8,651 nt of DNA from an uncultured Candidatus Saccharibacteria bacterium (GCA_938036915.1 CALHVV010000060.1:1-8651); one strand, 5' to 3'; positions 1 to 5,807 are shown, counted from the stretch's first letter. Numbers and translations: made by a program. The notes: generated by a model from the letters alone, not told the origin.

Positions 1-1086
1 AAAGAAATGCTCAAGGCGCATACCCTGACGGCCTCTTACCTCAATGGAGAACGAGCTATAGAGGTGCCTGAGGAACGTCGTCAAGGTAACGGACACTCTA
101 TAGAACTCGTAGGCTGTACAGGCAATAACCTTAAAAATATATCGGTCAAATTCCCTTTGGGGATGATGATAGGGGTTACAGGGGTGTCAGGTTCGGGCAA
201 ATCAACCCTAATCAACGAGACTCTCTATCCGATTCTCAATGCACATTTCTACAATGCCCTGAAAAAACCCATGCCTTACAAGCAGATTTTGGGATTGGAA
301 CATATTGATAAAGTGATAGATATAGACCAATCACCTATTGGGCGTATTCCGCGCTCTAATCCTGCCACTTATACAGGTGTCTTTGGCGAAATACGTGACC
401 TTTTTGCCCATACGCCAGAGGCAATGATCAGGGGTTACAAACCTGGGCGCTTTAGCTTCAATGTCAAGGGAGGCCGTTGTGAAACCTGCGAGGGCGGAGG
501 TATGAAAGTGATTGAAATGAACTTCCTTCCCGATGTCTTGGTAGAGTGTGAGACTTGCCATGGCAAACGTTTTAATAGAGAAACTCTTGAGATTCGCTAC
601 AAAGGAAAATCCATAGCCGATGTACTGGCTATGACTATAGATGAGGCAGTGGCTTTCTTTGAACCCATTCCGAAAATCTACCGAAAGCTCAAGACGATAC
701 AGGAAGTAGGACTGGGTTATATCACTTTAGGGCAACCCTCTACCACTCTTTCAGGGGGTGAGGCGCAGCGTATCAAACTTGCTACCGAGCTGAGCCGGCG
801 CACGACTGGCAAGACACTCTATATTCTCGATGAGCCGACCACCGGCCTGCACACCGCCGACGTCAAGAAGCTACTCGAAATTCTCCAACGCCTCGTAGCG
901 GGCGGCAATAGTATGGTTATCATTGAGCATAATCTTGAGGTTATCAAATGCGCCGACCATATTATTGACATGGGCCCCGAAGGCGGGCAGGGCGGCGGTA
1001 CCGTCATCGCCAGTGGTACACCTGAGGAAGTCGCGCATAACCCAGCGTCGTTTACAGGGAAGTATTTGCGGCCGCTCTTGGGCTAA
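1..1086 (+). CDS. uvrA: UvrABC excinuclease subunit A, C-terminal part (5' end cut by window)
   Basis: This is the DNA-damage recognition ATPase of nucleotide excision repair; as a dimer it scans DNA and loads UvrB. About 360 C-terminal residues of a roughly 940-residue protein are present, and the frame is open through base 1. Counting from the Met at base 7: Walker A GVSGSGKST at 59-67; zinc finger cysteines 158, 161, 181 and 184 (C-x2-C-x19-C-x2-C); ABC signature LSGGEAQRIKLA at 248-259; Walker B with YILDEPTTGLH at 272-282; H-loop IIEHN at 305-309. The second ABC module is therefore complete. Residues up to about 260 read like Bacteroidota UvrA, while the tail (ADVKKLLEILQRL, DVIKCAD-type motif, GKYLRPLLG) reads like Saccharibacteria. 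Hand-counted GC is about 46% over bases 1-780 and 57% over 781-1080. The gene could be a recombinant or an assembly join. The UvrA identity is certain. Confidence 0.97.
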   Translation, partial: KEMLKAHTLTASYLNGERAIEVPEERRQGNGHSIELVGCTGNNLKNISVKFPLGMMIGVTGVSGSGKSTLINETLYPILNAHFYNALKKPMPYKQILGLEHIDKVIDIDQSPIGRIPRSNPATYTGVFGEIRDLFAHTPEAMIRGYKPGRFSFNVKGGRCETCEGGGMKVIEMNFLPDVLVECETCHGKRFNRETLEIRYKGKSIADVLAMTIDEAVAFFEPIPKIYRKLKTIQEVGLGYITLGQPSTTLSGGEAQRIKLATELSRRTTGKTLYILDEPTTGLHTADVKKLLEILQRLVAGGNSMVIIEHNLEVIKCADHIIDMGPEGGQGGGTVIASGTPEEVAHNPASFTGKYLRPLLG

Positions 1087-1141
1087 TTGCAAAGGATAAA
1101 AACATATATGGTGTTACTGCGACAAGAGGAGCTCGTTCGCC

Positions 1142-1585
1142 TTAGAGTAAGCCTAGTTCGCGGCAATAGTTGTTATTGCGTTTTTCATCACTAACGCGCG
1201 GTGGAAGAAGCTTCGTGATGCTTCTGGCGTATGATTCGCCGCCGTCAGAGTCCGGTTGCTGATGACGCGTCACGGCTCCATCCTGATAATAGAATTTCCA
1301 TACATCGCAAAACCCTGATGGATGCTCGTGCTTCTTCTCACGGCAACTCACGCCAGCGTAGATTACCTCACTATTGTGAGCAAAAACGTACGTTTTGCAC
1401 GTTTCGCCCTGGCGGATCTGTGTCAGATAGCGTTCGGTCATTTGGCGTGCCAGTGCGTCGTTGCCATACGTCAGGCCATCCGTCCACCACCAATAGACTG
1501 CGAACCCGCCCGCAACCAGTGCCAGAAACAGTACAAGGAGGATAAGTCGTTTAATGCGAATGCGCGGGAGAAATGGTAGCTTCAT
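1142..1585 (-). CDS. Small membrane-anchored protein with four extracytoplasmic cysteines, unknown function
   Basis: I do not recognise a family for this 147-residue protein. It has a basic N-terminus (residues 1-13, with K and R), one strongly hydrophobic segment at about 13-34 ending in YWWW, and a polar remainder. By the positive-inside rule the remainder should face outside the membrane. There is no signal-peptidase AxA site I trust and no lipobox, so it is best seen as a type II anchor. The outer domain has four cysteines (63, 81, 93, 141), an even number that would allow two disulfides. It is aromatic-rich around 95-100 (WKFYY). It converges on uvrA (55-bp gap) and diverges from the DUF6624-like gene. 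The ATG is preceded by TATAGT/TATTGT with no room for a Shine-Dalgarno, suggesting a leaderless message. Coding status is supported by the clean single-TM topology and the lack of a better frame here. Confidence 0.72.
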   Translation of the reverse strand: MKLPFLPRIRIKRLILLVLFLALVAGGFAVYWWWTDGLTYGNDALARQMTERYLTQIRQGETCKTYVFAHNSEVIYAGVSCREKKHEHPSGFCDVWKFYYQDGAVTRHQQPDSDGGESYARSITKLLPPRVSDEKRNNNYCRELGLL

Positions 1586-1586
1586 A

Positions 1587-1620
1587 ACTATACAATACCG
1601 CGTAGTAAGGGATAATGCAA
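1587..1620 (-). promoter_or_regulatory. Candidate promoter for the membrane-anchored four-cysteine protein
   Basis: On the minus strand, TTGCAT (1620-1615) is followed by a 17-base spacer and TATTGT (1597-1592), then six bases to the ATG at 1585. A second -10-like TATAGT (1592-1587) overlaps. Either way the transcript would start at or within a few bases of the ATG. The 10-bp perfect palindrome GCAAATTTGC (1617-1626) overlaps the -35 and could be an operator, but it is short enough to be chance. Confidence 0.4.
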
Positions 1621-1724
1621 ATTTGCTTGCTATCAGTAATCGGCAACAATATCCGCGCTATGACCCTTGAGGTATGATAGGACAATGAGAGTAATATATA
1701 AAACTAAGGTAGAGTATATCCACT

Positions 1725-2264
1725 ATGAGATCAAAACAGTCACAACCCGATAAGCAATCATATCGCACTGCTATCCTCCGCTATGCCCAGCGCGATCAAG
1801 CAATGCGCCAGCAGTACTTGGCCGATGGTGGGGCGTGGGATGCATCGCTTGATGCTGAATCGACTGAATTTTTGCGTACGATTGTGGCAGCAATTGGCTG
1901 GCCAACACGACGTATGGTGGGCAGTAAGGCTTCGACCGCGGCGTGGTTGTTACTACAGCGTTCGCCAGATATCGACTTTATGGAGCACTGCCTTGAGCTA
2001 ATGAAGGCAGTGCCACGTGGCGAGGTCGCGCTGCGCGATATAGCCTTCCTCGAGGATCGGGTGTGTTTGCTACGTGGTCGGCCACAGATATATGGCTCGC
2101 AGTTTCAGGGGCGGGGCAAAGCCCTTCGTCTCTATCCAGTCCAAGATACTGAGCGGCTTGATGAGCGTCGTGCAGCGATGGGTCTGCCGCCATTTGCAGA
2201 GTATGAAAAGCAGATTCGTCAGATGTATGGCGACGAGCCACCAGTTGCCAGGCAAGAGGTGTAG
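1725..2264 (+). CDS. DUF6624-like protein of unknown function
   Basis: This is a 179-residue soluble protein with no signal peptide or membrane segment. From memory its conserved blocks match the DUF6624 family: GWP (58-60), a VGxxAS block (65-70), AAWLLLQ (72-78), LEDRV (109-113), GRPQIYGSQF (118-127), and a D-E-R-R-rich block ending in GLPPFAEY (146-160). The family is mostly known from single-domain proteins and has no established reaction that I know of. The conserved W, H/Q, D-R-V and QxYG residues suggest a folded catalytic or binding domain, which is inference. No good Shine-Dalgarno lies before the ATG (AAGG at 1706-1709 is too far). A weak TAGAGT at 1710-1715 would give a near-leaderless message. 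The gene is divergent from the four-cysteine membrane protein and convergent with the DedA gene. Its GC resembles the core genes, so there is no sign of recent transfer. Confidence 0.8.
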   Translation: MRSKQSQPDKQSYRTAILRYAQRDQAMRQQYLADGGAWDASLDAESTEFLRTIVAAIGWPTRRMVGSKASTAAWLLLQRSPDIDFMEHCLELMKAVPRGEVALRDIAFLEDRVCLLRGRPQIYGSQFQGRGKALRLYPVQDTERLDERRAAMGLPPFAEYEKQIRQMYGDEPPVARQEV

Positions 2265-2302
2265 CACAAAATATTGAACAGTCGAACAAGGCAAAGCAAA
2301 GA

Positions 2303-2331
2303 GCCAGCTACTCATACGCTGACCCTTTTTA
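2303..2331 (+). terminator. Weak candidate terminator after the DUF6624-like gene
   Basis: GCCAGC (2303-2308) and GCTGAC (2319-2324) can form an imperfect stem with one internal mismatch and a nine-base loop, followed by a run of five T (2326-2330). It lies in the 84-bp gap between convergent genes, where a terminator is expected. The stem is short, so this is tentative. Confidence 0.3.
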
Positions 2332-2348
2332 CACAATATGTACTGAGG

Positions 2349-3017
2349 TTACTTCTTTGTCCGCTTGCCCTTACTGAGCAGCACAGAGAGCTGATACCTG
2401 AGCTTATCACGAGTCGATTTTTGCTTAAGTGCATGGATAGCCATCGGTGCAACAGAAATAAAGATGATGATAATTGCTGCGACCTCAATATTAACCCCAG
2501 CATCGGTGAGGATTTCGCCTGCAAAGTAGCCAAGATAGGTGAAGATGGCGGCCCATAGCGCACCACCGACGATGTTAAACAAGAGGAACGTATTGTAGTG
2601 CATCTTGCTGGCACCAGCGACAATTGGGGCAAAGGTGCGCACAATGGGTACAAAGCGCGCCAGGACAATGGTTAGTGAGCCATGCTTTTGGTAAAATTGC
2701 TCGGCCTGCTCGAGGTATTTTTTCTTAAAAAAGCGCGAGTTGGGCTTGAGAAAAAGTTTGCGCCCGACTTTGTGACCAAAGGCGTAGCCAGTGCTATCGC
2801 CCAGGATTGCCATAAGAGCGATCGCTGCAACAAAGAGATGAATATTGAGTGGGTGGCCAAACAGGCGAAGGATCTCTTGATTCACCATATAGCCTGCCGT
2901 AAAGAGGAGACTATCCCCTGGCAAGACAAAGCCGATCAAAAGGCCAGACTCTGCATAGACCACGAGCAAAACCGCGGCAATGCCGAGGCCAGTAATTGCA
3001 TGTATAAGTGATTCCAT
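2349..3017 (-). CDS. DedA-family membrane protein (SNARE-associated/VTT domain)
   Basis: This is a 222-residue polytopic inner-membrane protein. DedA/VTT proteins are implicated in lipid-carrier (undecaprenyl phosphate) or phospholipid flipping and in membrane homeostasis. Features from the N-terminus: hydrophobic helix 10-30; re-entrant-type motif ESGLLIGFVLPGD at 23-35 with the conserved E and P-G-D; second hydrophobic stretch 58-75; GDSTGYAFGHKVGR at 73-86; the signature ARFVPIVRTFAPIVAGA at 120-136, carrying the arginines expected of the family; and hydrophobic helices around 143-168 and 178-195. The tail, after about 198, is strongly basic and cytoplasmic. Length is normal for the family. 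The ATG is only eight bases after a TGGTATACT promoter box, leaving no Shine-Dalgarno. It is divergent from rplY. The specific substrate cannot be assigned from sequence. Confidence 0.93.
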   Translation of the reverse strand: MESLIHAITGLGIAAVLLVVYAESGLLIGFVLPGDSLLFTAGYMVNQEILRLFGHPLNIHLFVAAIALMAILGDSTGYAFGHKVGRKLFLKPNSRFFKKKYLEQAEQFYQKHGSLTIVLARFVPIVRTFAPIVAGASKMHYNTFLLFNIVGGALWAAIFTYLGYFAGEILTDAGVNIEVAAIIIIFISVAPMAIHALKQKSTRDKLRYQLSVLLSKGKRTKK

Positions 3018-3025
3018 TGCGCTTT

Positions 3026-3034
3026 AGTATACCA
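3026..3034 (-). promoter_or_regulatory. Extended -10 promoter of the DedA gene, near-leaderless
   Basis: Minus-strand TGG-TATACT (3034-3026) is an extended -10 box with no convincing -35. Only eight bases separate it from the ATG at 3017, so transcription should begin one or two bases before, or at, the start codon. On the plus strand the same site forms the small inverted repeat AGTAT-ACC-ATACT. Confidence 0.65.
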
Positions 3035-3068
3035 TACTTTGCTTGGGGAAGGGAGTTCTGTGCTGCTT

Positions 3069-3098
3069 TTGGCCCACCTGGCACAAAAATGCTATACT
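3069..3098 (+). promoter_or_regulatory. Promoter of rplY
   Basis: TTGGCC (3069-3074), an 18-base spacer and TATACT (3093-3098), with the extended element TGC directly before the -10 (TG at 3090-3091). The predicted transcript start near 3105 leaves a leader of about 42 bases, which contains the Shine-Dalgarno. Confidence 0.7.
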
Positions 3099-3135
3099 AA
3101 AGAGGCAATATTACTTAACTCCGGAAACATATCCG

Positions 3136-3142
3136 AAAGGAG
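3136..3142 (+). promoter_or_regulatory. Shine-Dalgarno that fixes the rplY start
   Basis: AAAGGAG lies four bases before the ATG at 3147. It decides between this start and an in-frame ATG at 3039, which would add 36 residues unlike L25 and would lie upstream of the rplY promoter. Confidence 0.85.
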
Positions 3143-3146
3143 AACT

Positions 3147-3845
3147 ATGGGAGATAAGATAACACTAAGGATCGAGACACGATCAATTCATGGTAAGAAA
3201 GTTCGCCAATTGCGCCGCCAGGGCATAACGCCAGCGGTGGTGTATGGTGCTGGTATGGATGCCGCTGATGTGCAGGCACCAAGTAGAGAGGTGGCAAAGG
3301 TTGTCGCAGCAGCTGGCCGCCACACACCAATTCATTTGACAGGGGTTAAGCGGCGCATTGCGCTTATCAAAAGTATCGATTACGACCCAACGCGAGTGGG
3401 CGTGATTCGCCACATTGCTCTACATGCGGTACGCGCAGACGAGCCGGTTACGGCAGAGGTGCCAGTGCGCCTTATTGGTATGGGTGAGTCTGAGGCTGAG
3501 AAGAATGGACTGGTCGTACTGCAAGCAATTGAGAAGGTTGAGGTGAAGGCCTTGCCGATGGATTTACCTGAAACGCTTGATGTTTCGGTGCTTGGTCTAG
3601 CCAGTGAGGGTGACCGCGTGACAGTGGGCGATATTACACTACCTGAGGGTGTTGAACTAGTCGAACACGACGATGGTCGTGAAGGTACTGCCGATGATGA
3701 CGTGACGGTGAAGGATCTCGTCATTGCGAGTGCCTACGAGCCAAGTGCTCTTGCTGCTGCTAATGAGGCCGCCGCTGGTACCGCCGAAAACGCGGATGCT
3801 GAAGACGTTGCTGCCGAGCAGGGTGGCGACGATAATGCAGCATAA
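3147..3845 (+). CDS. rplY: 50S ribosomal protein L25 (CTC/TL5-type)
   Basis: L25 of the general-stress CTC type binds 5S rRNA in the large ribosomal subunit. The 232-residue product has the N-terminal L25 domain (about 1-95) with the family pattern GKKVRQLRRQGITPAVVYG at 16-34. The TL5 C-terminal beta domain follows at about 97-190, including KALPMDLPETLDVSV at 134-148 and GDRVTVGDITLPEGVE at 155-170. A low-complexity Ala/Glu/Asp tail from about 198 to the end is acidic; such tails are common in two-domain L25 proteins. Length fits the CTC class rather than the short E. coli form. A clear promoter, about 42-base leader and Shine-Dalgarno make it one of only three genes here with standard initiation signals. 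It appears monocistronic and ends at a hairpin terminator shared with the convergent SDR gene. Confidence 0.95.
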   Translation: MGDKITLRIETRSIHGKKVRQLRRQGITPAVVYGAGMDAADVQAPSREVAKVVAAAGRHTPIHLTGVKRRIALIKSIDYDPTRVGVIRHIALHAVRADEPVTAEVPVRLIGMGESEAEKNGLVVLQAIEKVEVKALPMDLPETLDVSVLGLASEGDRVTVGDITLPEGVELVEHDDGREGTADDDVTVKDLVIASAYEPSALAAANEAAAGTAENADAEDVAAEQGGDDNAA

Positions 3846-3892
3846 CACTTAGCGGGTGATCTTCAAGTAACACAACACTTACAAGAGTGATC
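3844..3892 (+). repeat. Imperfect direct repeat downstream of rplY
   Basis: Two copies of an approximately 18-base unit that begins AACACTTA and ends GTGATC lie at 3844-3861 and 3874-3892, differing in the middle. The first copy overlaps the rplY stop codon. Possible roles include a protein or RNA site, or a tandem duplication; with only two diverged copies it may be chance. Confidence 0.35.
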
Positions 3893-3900
3893 AATCGTAA

Positions 3901-3930
3901 AAGAAACCAGTCATGAGAGGCTGGTTTCTT
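3901..3930. terminator. Bidirectional intrinsic terminator between rplY and the SDR gene
   Basis: AAGAAACCAG (3901-3910) pairs perfectly with CTGGTTTCTT (3921-3930). A C-G and a G-U pair extend it to 12 bp, closing a six-base loop. The A-rich left arm and T-rich right arm supply a U tract in each direction (TTTCTT forward; TTTCTTTTA on the minus strand). It lies between convergent genes, as expected of a shared terminator. Confidence 0.85.
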
Positions 3931-3967
3931 ATGCTATGCCGGTCGTAATTATGCAGCTACTACACCA

Positions 3968-4768
3968 CTACACCGCGAGGAATCCGCCATCCACCACAAT
4001 CTCCGCCCCATTGACGTACTGGCTCATCGGCGTACCAAGCCACAACGCAGTGCAAGCAACGTCGTCGGGCTGGCCCAGATTCTTGGCGGGAAGGCGGAGA
4101 TTGTAGGTGAGGCCAGTCTTGATGATGGAGAAGTCGAGCTTCTTGAGCGCCGCAAGCCCCATATTCTGAGCACCTGGTGTGCTGATGCCGCCCGGCAAAA
4201 TAGTATTGACTCTCCAGCCACTCCGCCCAAAGTCTTTGACGAGCCCACGGCTCAGCGCGAGAACACTGGCTTTGCTCATGGCGTAGAGCGTCATGTCGTA
4301 GGTCATACCTTTGAGGGCTTCAATGGAGCTGATGTTGATGATAGTGCCTGGTGCTGTGCGGCGAGCGATCATTTCTTGACACATGGTGAGCACTGCCCGA
4401 GTGTTGATCTGCATTGTCTTGTCGAAGGTTGCCTGGTCGATATTAGCGAGCTTGACTGGCGCGAAAATACCAGCGTTATTGATGAGGGTGTCTGGCGTTG
4501 GGGTGATATCACGCCATAGTGCGGTGATAGCACTGTTGTCGGAGAGGTCGACGATGTACGTTGTGACAGCAGCGTCAAATTGCTCACGTAGCTCGGTAGC
4601 AGTTTGCTGCAATGCGTCGGCATCGCGGTCGATAAGCTGGAGGGCAGCACCAGCCTCGGCATAGCGCCATGCGATCGCCTTGCCAATGCCCATCGCGGCA
4701 CCAGTGACGAGTACCGTCTTGCCGGTCAGTTTCAGTAATTCATGCAGGGGAGTTGGATGTGTTGTCAT
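3968..4768 (-). CDS. Short-chain dehydrogenase/reductase (classical SDR, likely NAD(H)-dependent)
   Basis: This is a 266-residue soluble oxidoreductase with a Rossmann fold. Visible motifs: cofactor-binding TGAAMGIG at 22-29; Asp48 at the end of beta-2 (LQLIDRD), which usually favours NAD(H) over NADP(H); D74 in IVDLSD; NNAG at 97-100; INTRA with Asn122; ISS with catalytic Ser148; Tyr162-x3-Lys166 (YAMSK); LPGGIST at 191-197; and the C-terminal GAEIVVDGG at 254-262. The catalytic tetrad N-S-Y-K is complete, so the enzyme should be active. The substrate, an alcohol/ketone, sugar or 3-oxoacyl compound, cannot be read from sequence. The start at 4768 follows a TGCTATACT box by six bases; the longer open frame upstream has no family similarity and would overlap the divergent regulator. 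It shares a 242-bp upstream region with the PerR-like/thioredoxin operon, so joint redox control is possible. Confidence 0.93.
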   Translation of the reverse strand: MTTHPTPLHELLKLTGKTVLVTGAAMGIGKAIAWRYAEAGAALQLIDRDADALQQTATELREQFDAAVTTYIVDLSDNSAITALWRDITPTPDTLINNAGIFAPVKLANIDQATFDKTMQINTRAVLTMCQEMIARRTAPGTIINISSIEALKGMTYDMTLYAMSKASVLALSRGLVKDFGRSGWRVNTILPGGISTPGAQNMGLAALKKLDFSIIKTGLTYNLRLPAKNLGQPDDVACTALWLGTPMSQYVNGAEIVVDGGFLAV

Positions 4769-4774
4769 GTCATT

Positions 4775-4783
4775 AGTATAGCA
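4775..4783 (-). promoter_or_regulatory. Extended -10 promoter of the SDR gene, leaderless
   Basis: Minus-strand TGC-TATACT (4783-4775) ends six bases before the ATG at 4768, so the first transcribed base should be about the A of the start codon. No -35 match is visible. A second TATACT on the same strand (4870-4865) lacks the TG element and could give a longer transcript, though no Shine-Dalgarno precedes the gene. Confidence 0.65.
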
Positions 4784-4975
4784 TAACCAGTATGAATCGG
4801 GTGTAGCATCTATTGCAAGAGTTTCATACCTTAGGCTTTGAATCCTATGTCTCCCTATGTTAGTAGTATACGAGGTGATATTTCTTTGAGCGGATTGGCT
4901 TCTCAAAATGAACACTAGAAGCAGAGGGTGTTTGCACTGAGCATATAGGGTTTGGAAAATAATCGAAGAAAAGCA

Positions 4976-5004
4976 TTGTCTTTTTATTGTAAATGAATTA
5001 CAAT
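4976..5004 (+). promoter_or_regulatory. Promoter of the PerR-like/thioredoxin operon, leaderless
   Basis: TTGTCT (4976-4981), a 17-base spacer and TACAAT (4999-5004), then six bases to ATG at 5011. This is the best-spaced sigma-70-type promoter in the window, and it predicts a transcript starting at the regulator's start codon. The -10 lies inside the palindromic operator. Confidence 0.6.
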
Positions 5005-5005
5005 A
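4985..5005. promoter_or_regulatory. Palindromic operator, candidate Fur/PerR-family box
   Basis: TATTGTAA (4985-4992) and TTACAATA (4998-5005) are perfect inverted copies around the five-base centre ATGAA. Read about G4995, the site has the 9-1-9 organisation typical of Fur-family boxes, with one mismatched pair in the inner half-sites. It covers the -10 and the base just before the start region of the Fur-family gene, so binding should block RNA polymerase. Autoregulation is inferred from position. Confidence 0.7.
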
Positions 5006-5010
5006 GCTGC

Positions 5011-5412
5011 ATGGAGCAATCAGTGCAGCGCCGGACAACGAAATACACCGATCGAGTGATCGCGATTCTTCGCCAGCTGCAGCATGCCACCAACGCCGAG
5101 ATTGCGGCCGCACTACGTCATGACTACCCCCGTGTCAGCGCGACTACTGTACACCGCATTACCCAGCGGTTGCAGGCGGATGGGGTGATTGGCCTTGCAC
5201 CAGCAACGGAGCATGGCTGCCTACGCTACGATAGCAATCCTGTGCCGCATGACCACTTTGTCTGCAGCTCCTGCGACGGCCTACATGATATCACCATCGC
5301 GCCAGCGCTGCGGCATGAGCTTGCGCGGCAGGTGGCAGACTGCCTTGTCGATGGGCCGCTCATCATTACTGGCACATGCCACCCCTGTCATCACGATAAT
5401 CATAATTCATAA
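5011..5412 (+). CDS. Fur-family metalloregulator, PerR-like
   Basis: A 133-residue repressor of the ferric-uptake-regulator family. The N-terminal winged helix spans about 13-65, with recognition helix SATTVHRITQRL at 43-54. The C-terminal dimerisation and metal domain holds PHDHFVCSSCDG at 79-90 and TCHPC at 122-126. Cys85, Cys88, Cys123 and Cys126 form the structural zinc site. Aligned from memory to B. subtilis PerR, the regulatory iron ligands H37, D85, H91, H93 and D104 correspond to H25, D74, H80, H82 and D93. An Asp rather than Glu at the last position is the PerR-like choice. Peroxide sensing is therefore likely but unproven; Fur or Zur remain possible. I chose ATG 5011: the in-frame ATG at 4993 lies inside the operator and upstream of the predicted transcript start. 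Thioredoxin follows after 10 bases, so the two are an operon. Confidence 0.92.
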   Translation: MEQSVQRRTTKYTDRVIAILRQLQHATNAEIAAALRHDYPRVSATTVHRITQRLQADGVIGLAPATEHGCLRYDSNPVPHDHFVCSSCDGLHDITIAPALRHELARQVADCLVDGPLIITGTCHPCHHDNHNS

Positions 5413-5417
5413 GGAGA
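5411..5417 (+). promoter_or_regulatory. Shine-Dalgarno of trxA
   Basis: AAGGAGA starts at the last two bases of the regulator's stop codon and lies five bases before the ATG at 5423. It sets the thioredoxin start, against an in-frame ATG at 5189 that overlaps the regulator, and indicates translation from the shared transcript. Confidence 0.85.
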
Positions 5418-5422
5418 AAACC

Positions 5423-5752
5423 ATGGCACTATACAATACCACTACCAAGCAAGAATTTGAGGAGCATGCTCTCCAGAGTGAGCGGCCAGTGCTGGTCGAC
5501 TTTTGGGCACCGTGGTGCCCACCGTGCCGCGCAATGGCACCACTGCTTGAGCAGATTGCTGAAGAGACGGAGTTCGACGTTGTCAAGGTTGATACCGAAG
5601 CAAGCCAAGACAATGCAGCGCTTGCCTTGCAGCACCAAGTGCAGAGTATCCCTAACATGAAGATTTTCAAGAGCGGTGCTGTGGTGGCAGAACTGGTCGG
5701 CATGAAGCCAAAGCAAGTGCTGATCGATGCTCTGCAGCAAGCAGACGCCTAA
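5423..5752 (+). CDS. trxA: Thioredoxin with CPPC active site
   Basis: This 109-residue cytoplasmic protein is the length of a classical single-domain thioredoxin. The fold is intact: VLVDFWAPWCPPCRAMAP at 23-40, DVVKVDTEA in the third strand, the cis-proline loop VQSIPNMKIFKSG at about 71-83, and a final helix. It should reduce protein disulfides using thioredoxin reductase. The odd point is the active site WCPPC in place of the canonical WCGPC; the two residues between the cysteines tune redox potential and partner choice, so its activity may differ from TrxA. There is no signal peptide. It is the second gene of an operon with the PerR-like regulator, fitting oxidative-stress control, and is followed by a strong hairpin terminator. 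GC matches the regulator and differs from the AT-rich gene downstream. Confidence 0.95.
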   Translation: MALYNTTTKQEFEEHALQSERPVLVDFWAPWCPPCRAMAPLLEQIAEETEFDVVKVDTEASQDNAALALQHQVQSIPNMKIFKSGAVVAELVGMKPKQVLIDALQQADA

Positions 5753-5778
5753 TTTACCCTCTAACAGATTTCCTCCTC

Positions 5779-5807
5779 AGGACCAGCACAGATGTGTTGG
5801 TCCTTTT
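5779..5807 (+). terminator. Intrinsic terminator of the regulator-trxA operon
   Basis: AGGACCAGCA (5779-5788) pairs with TGTTGGTCCT (5795-5804) through a 10-bp stem with one G-U pair and a six-base loop, followed by TTTTGTT. It lies 26 bases after the trxA stop codon. Confidence 0.9.

Noticed and set aside
1087..1141. Possible terminator between uvrA and the convergent gene
   Set aside because: Only short, mismatched pairing near GCGA/TCGC and no T run; not convincing.
1231..1579. Plus-strand frames opposite the four-cysteine membrane protein
   Set aside because: They lack a signal, membrane segment or family motif, while the minus-strand frame has a clean anchor topology and promoter.
2274..3011. 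Plus-strand frames opposite the DedA gene
   Set aside because: The DedA reading has membrane helices and family motifs; the opposite frames have none.
3039..3146. Longer rplY start at 3039
   Set aside because: It would start upstream of the rplY promoter; the start at 3147 has a Shine-Dalgarno and the normal L25 N-terminus.
3380..3724. Antisense frame opposite rplY rich in Ser and Thr
   Set aside because: It is a mirror of the biased codons of rplY, with no motif and no initiation signals.
4769..5113. Upstream in-frame extension of the SDR gene (about 115 residues)
   Set aside because: It has no SDR similarity, is rich in Cys, Ser and Arg with no domain pattern, crosses the predicted SDR promoter and overlaps the divergent Fur-family gene.
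5189..5422. Longer thioredoxin start at 5189
   Set aside because: The extra frame overlaps the Fur-family gene; the start at 5423 has a strong Shine-Dalgarno and gives a normal 109-residue thioredoxin.
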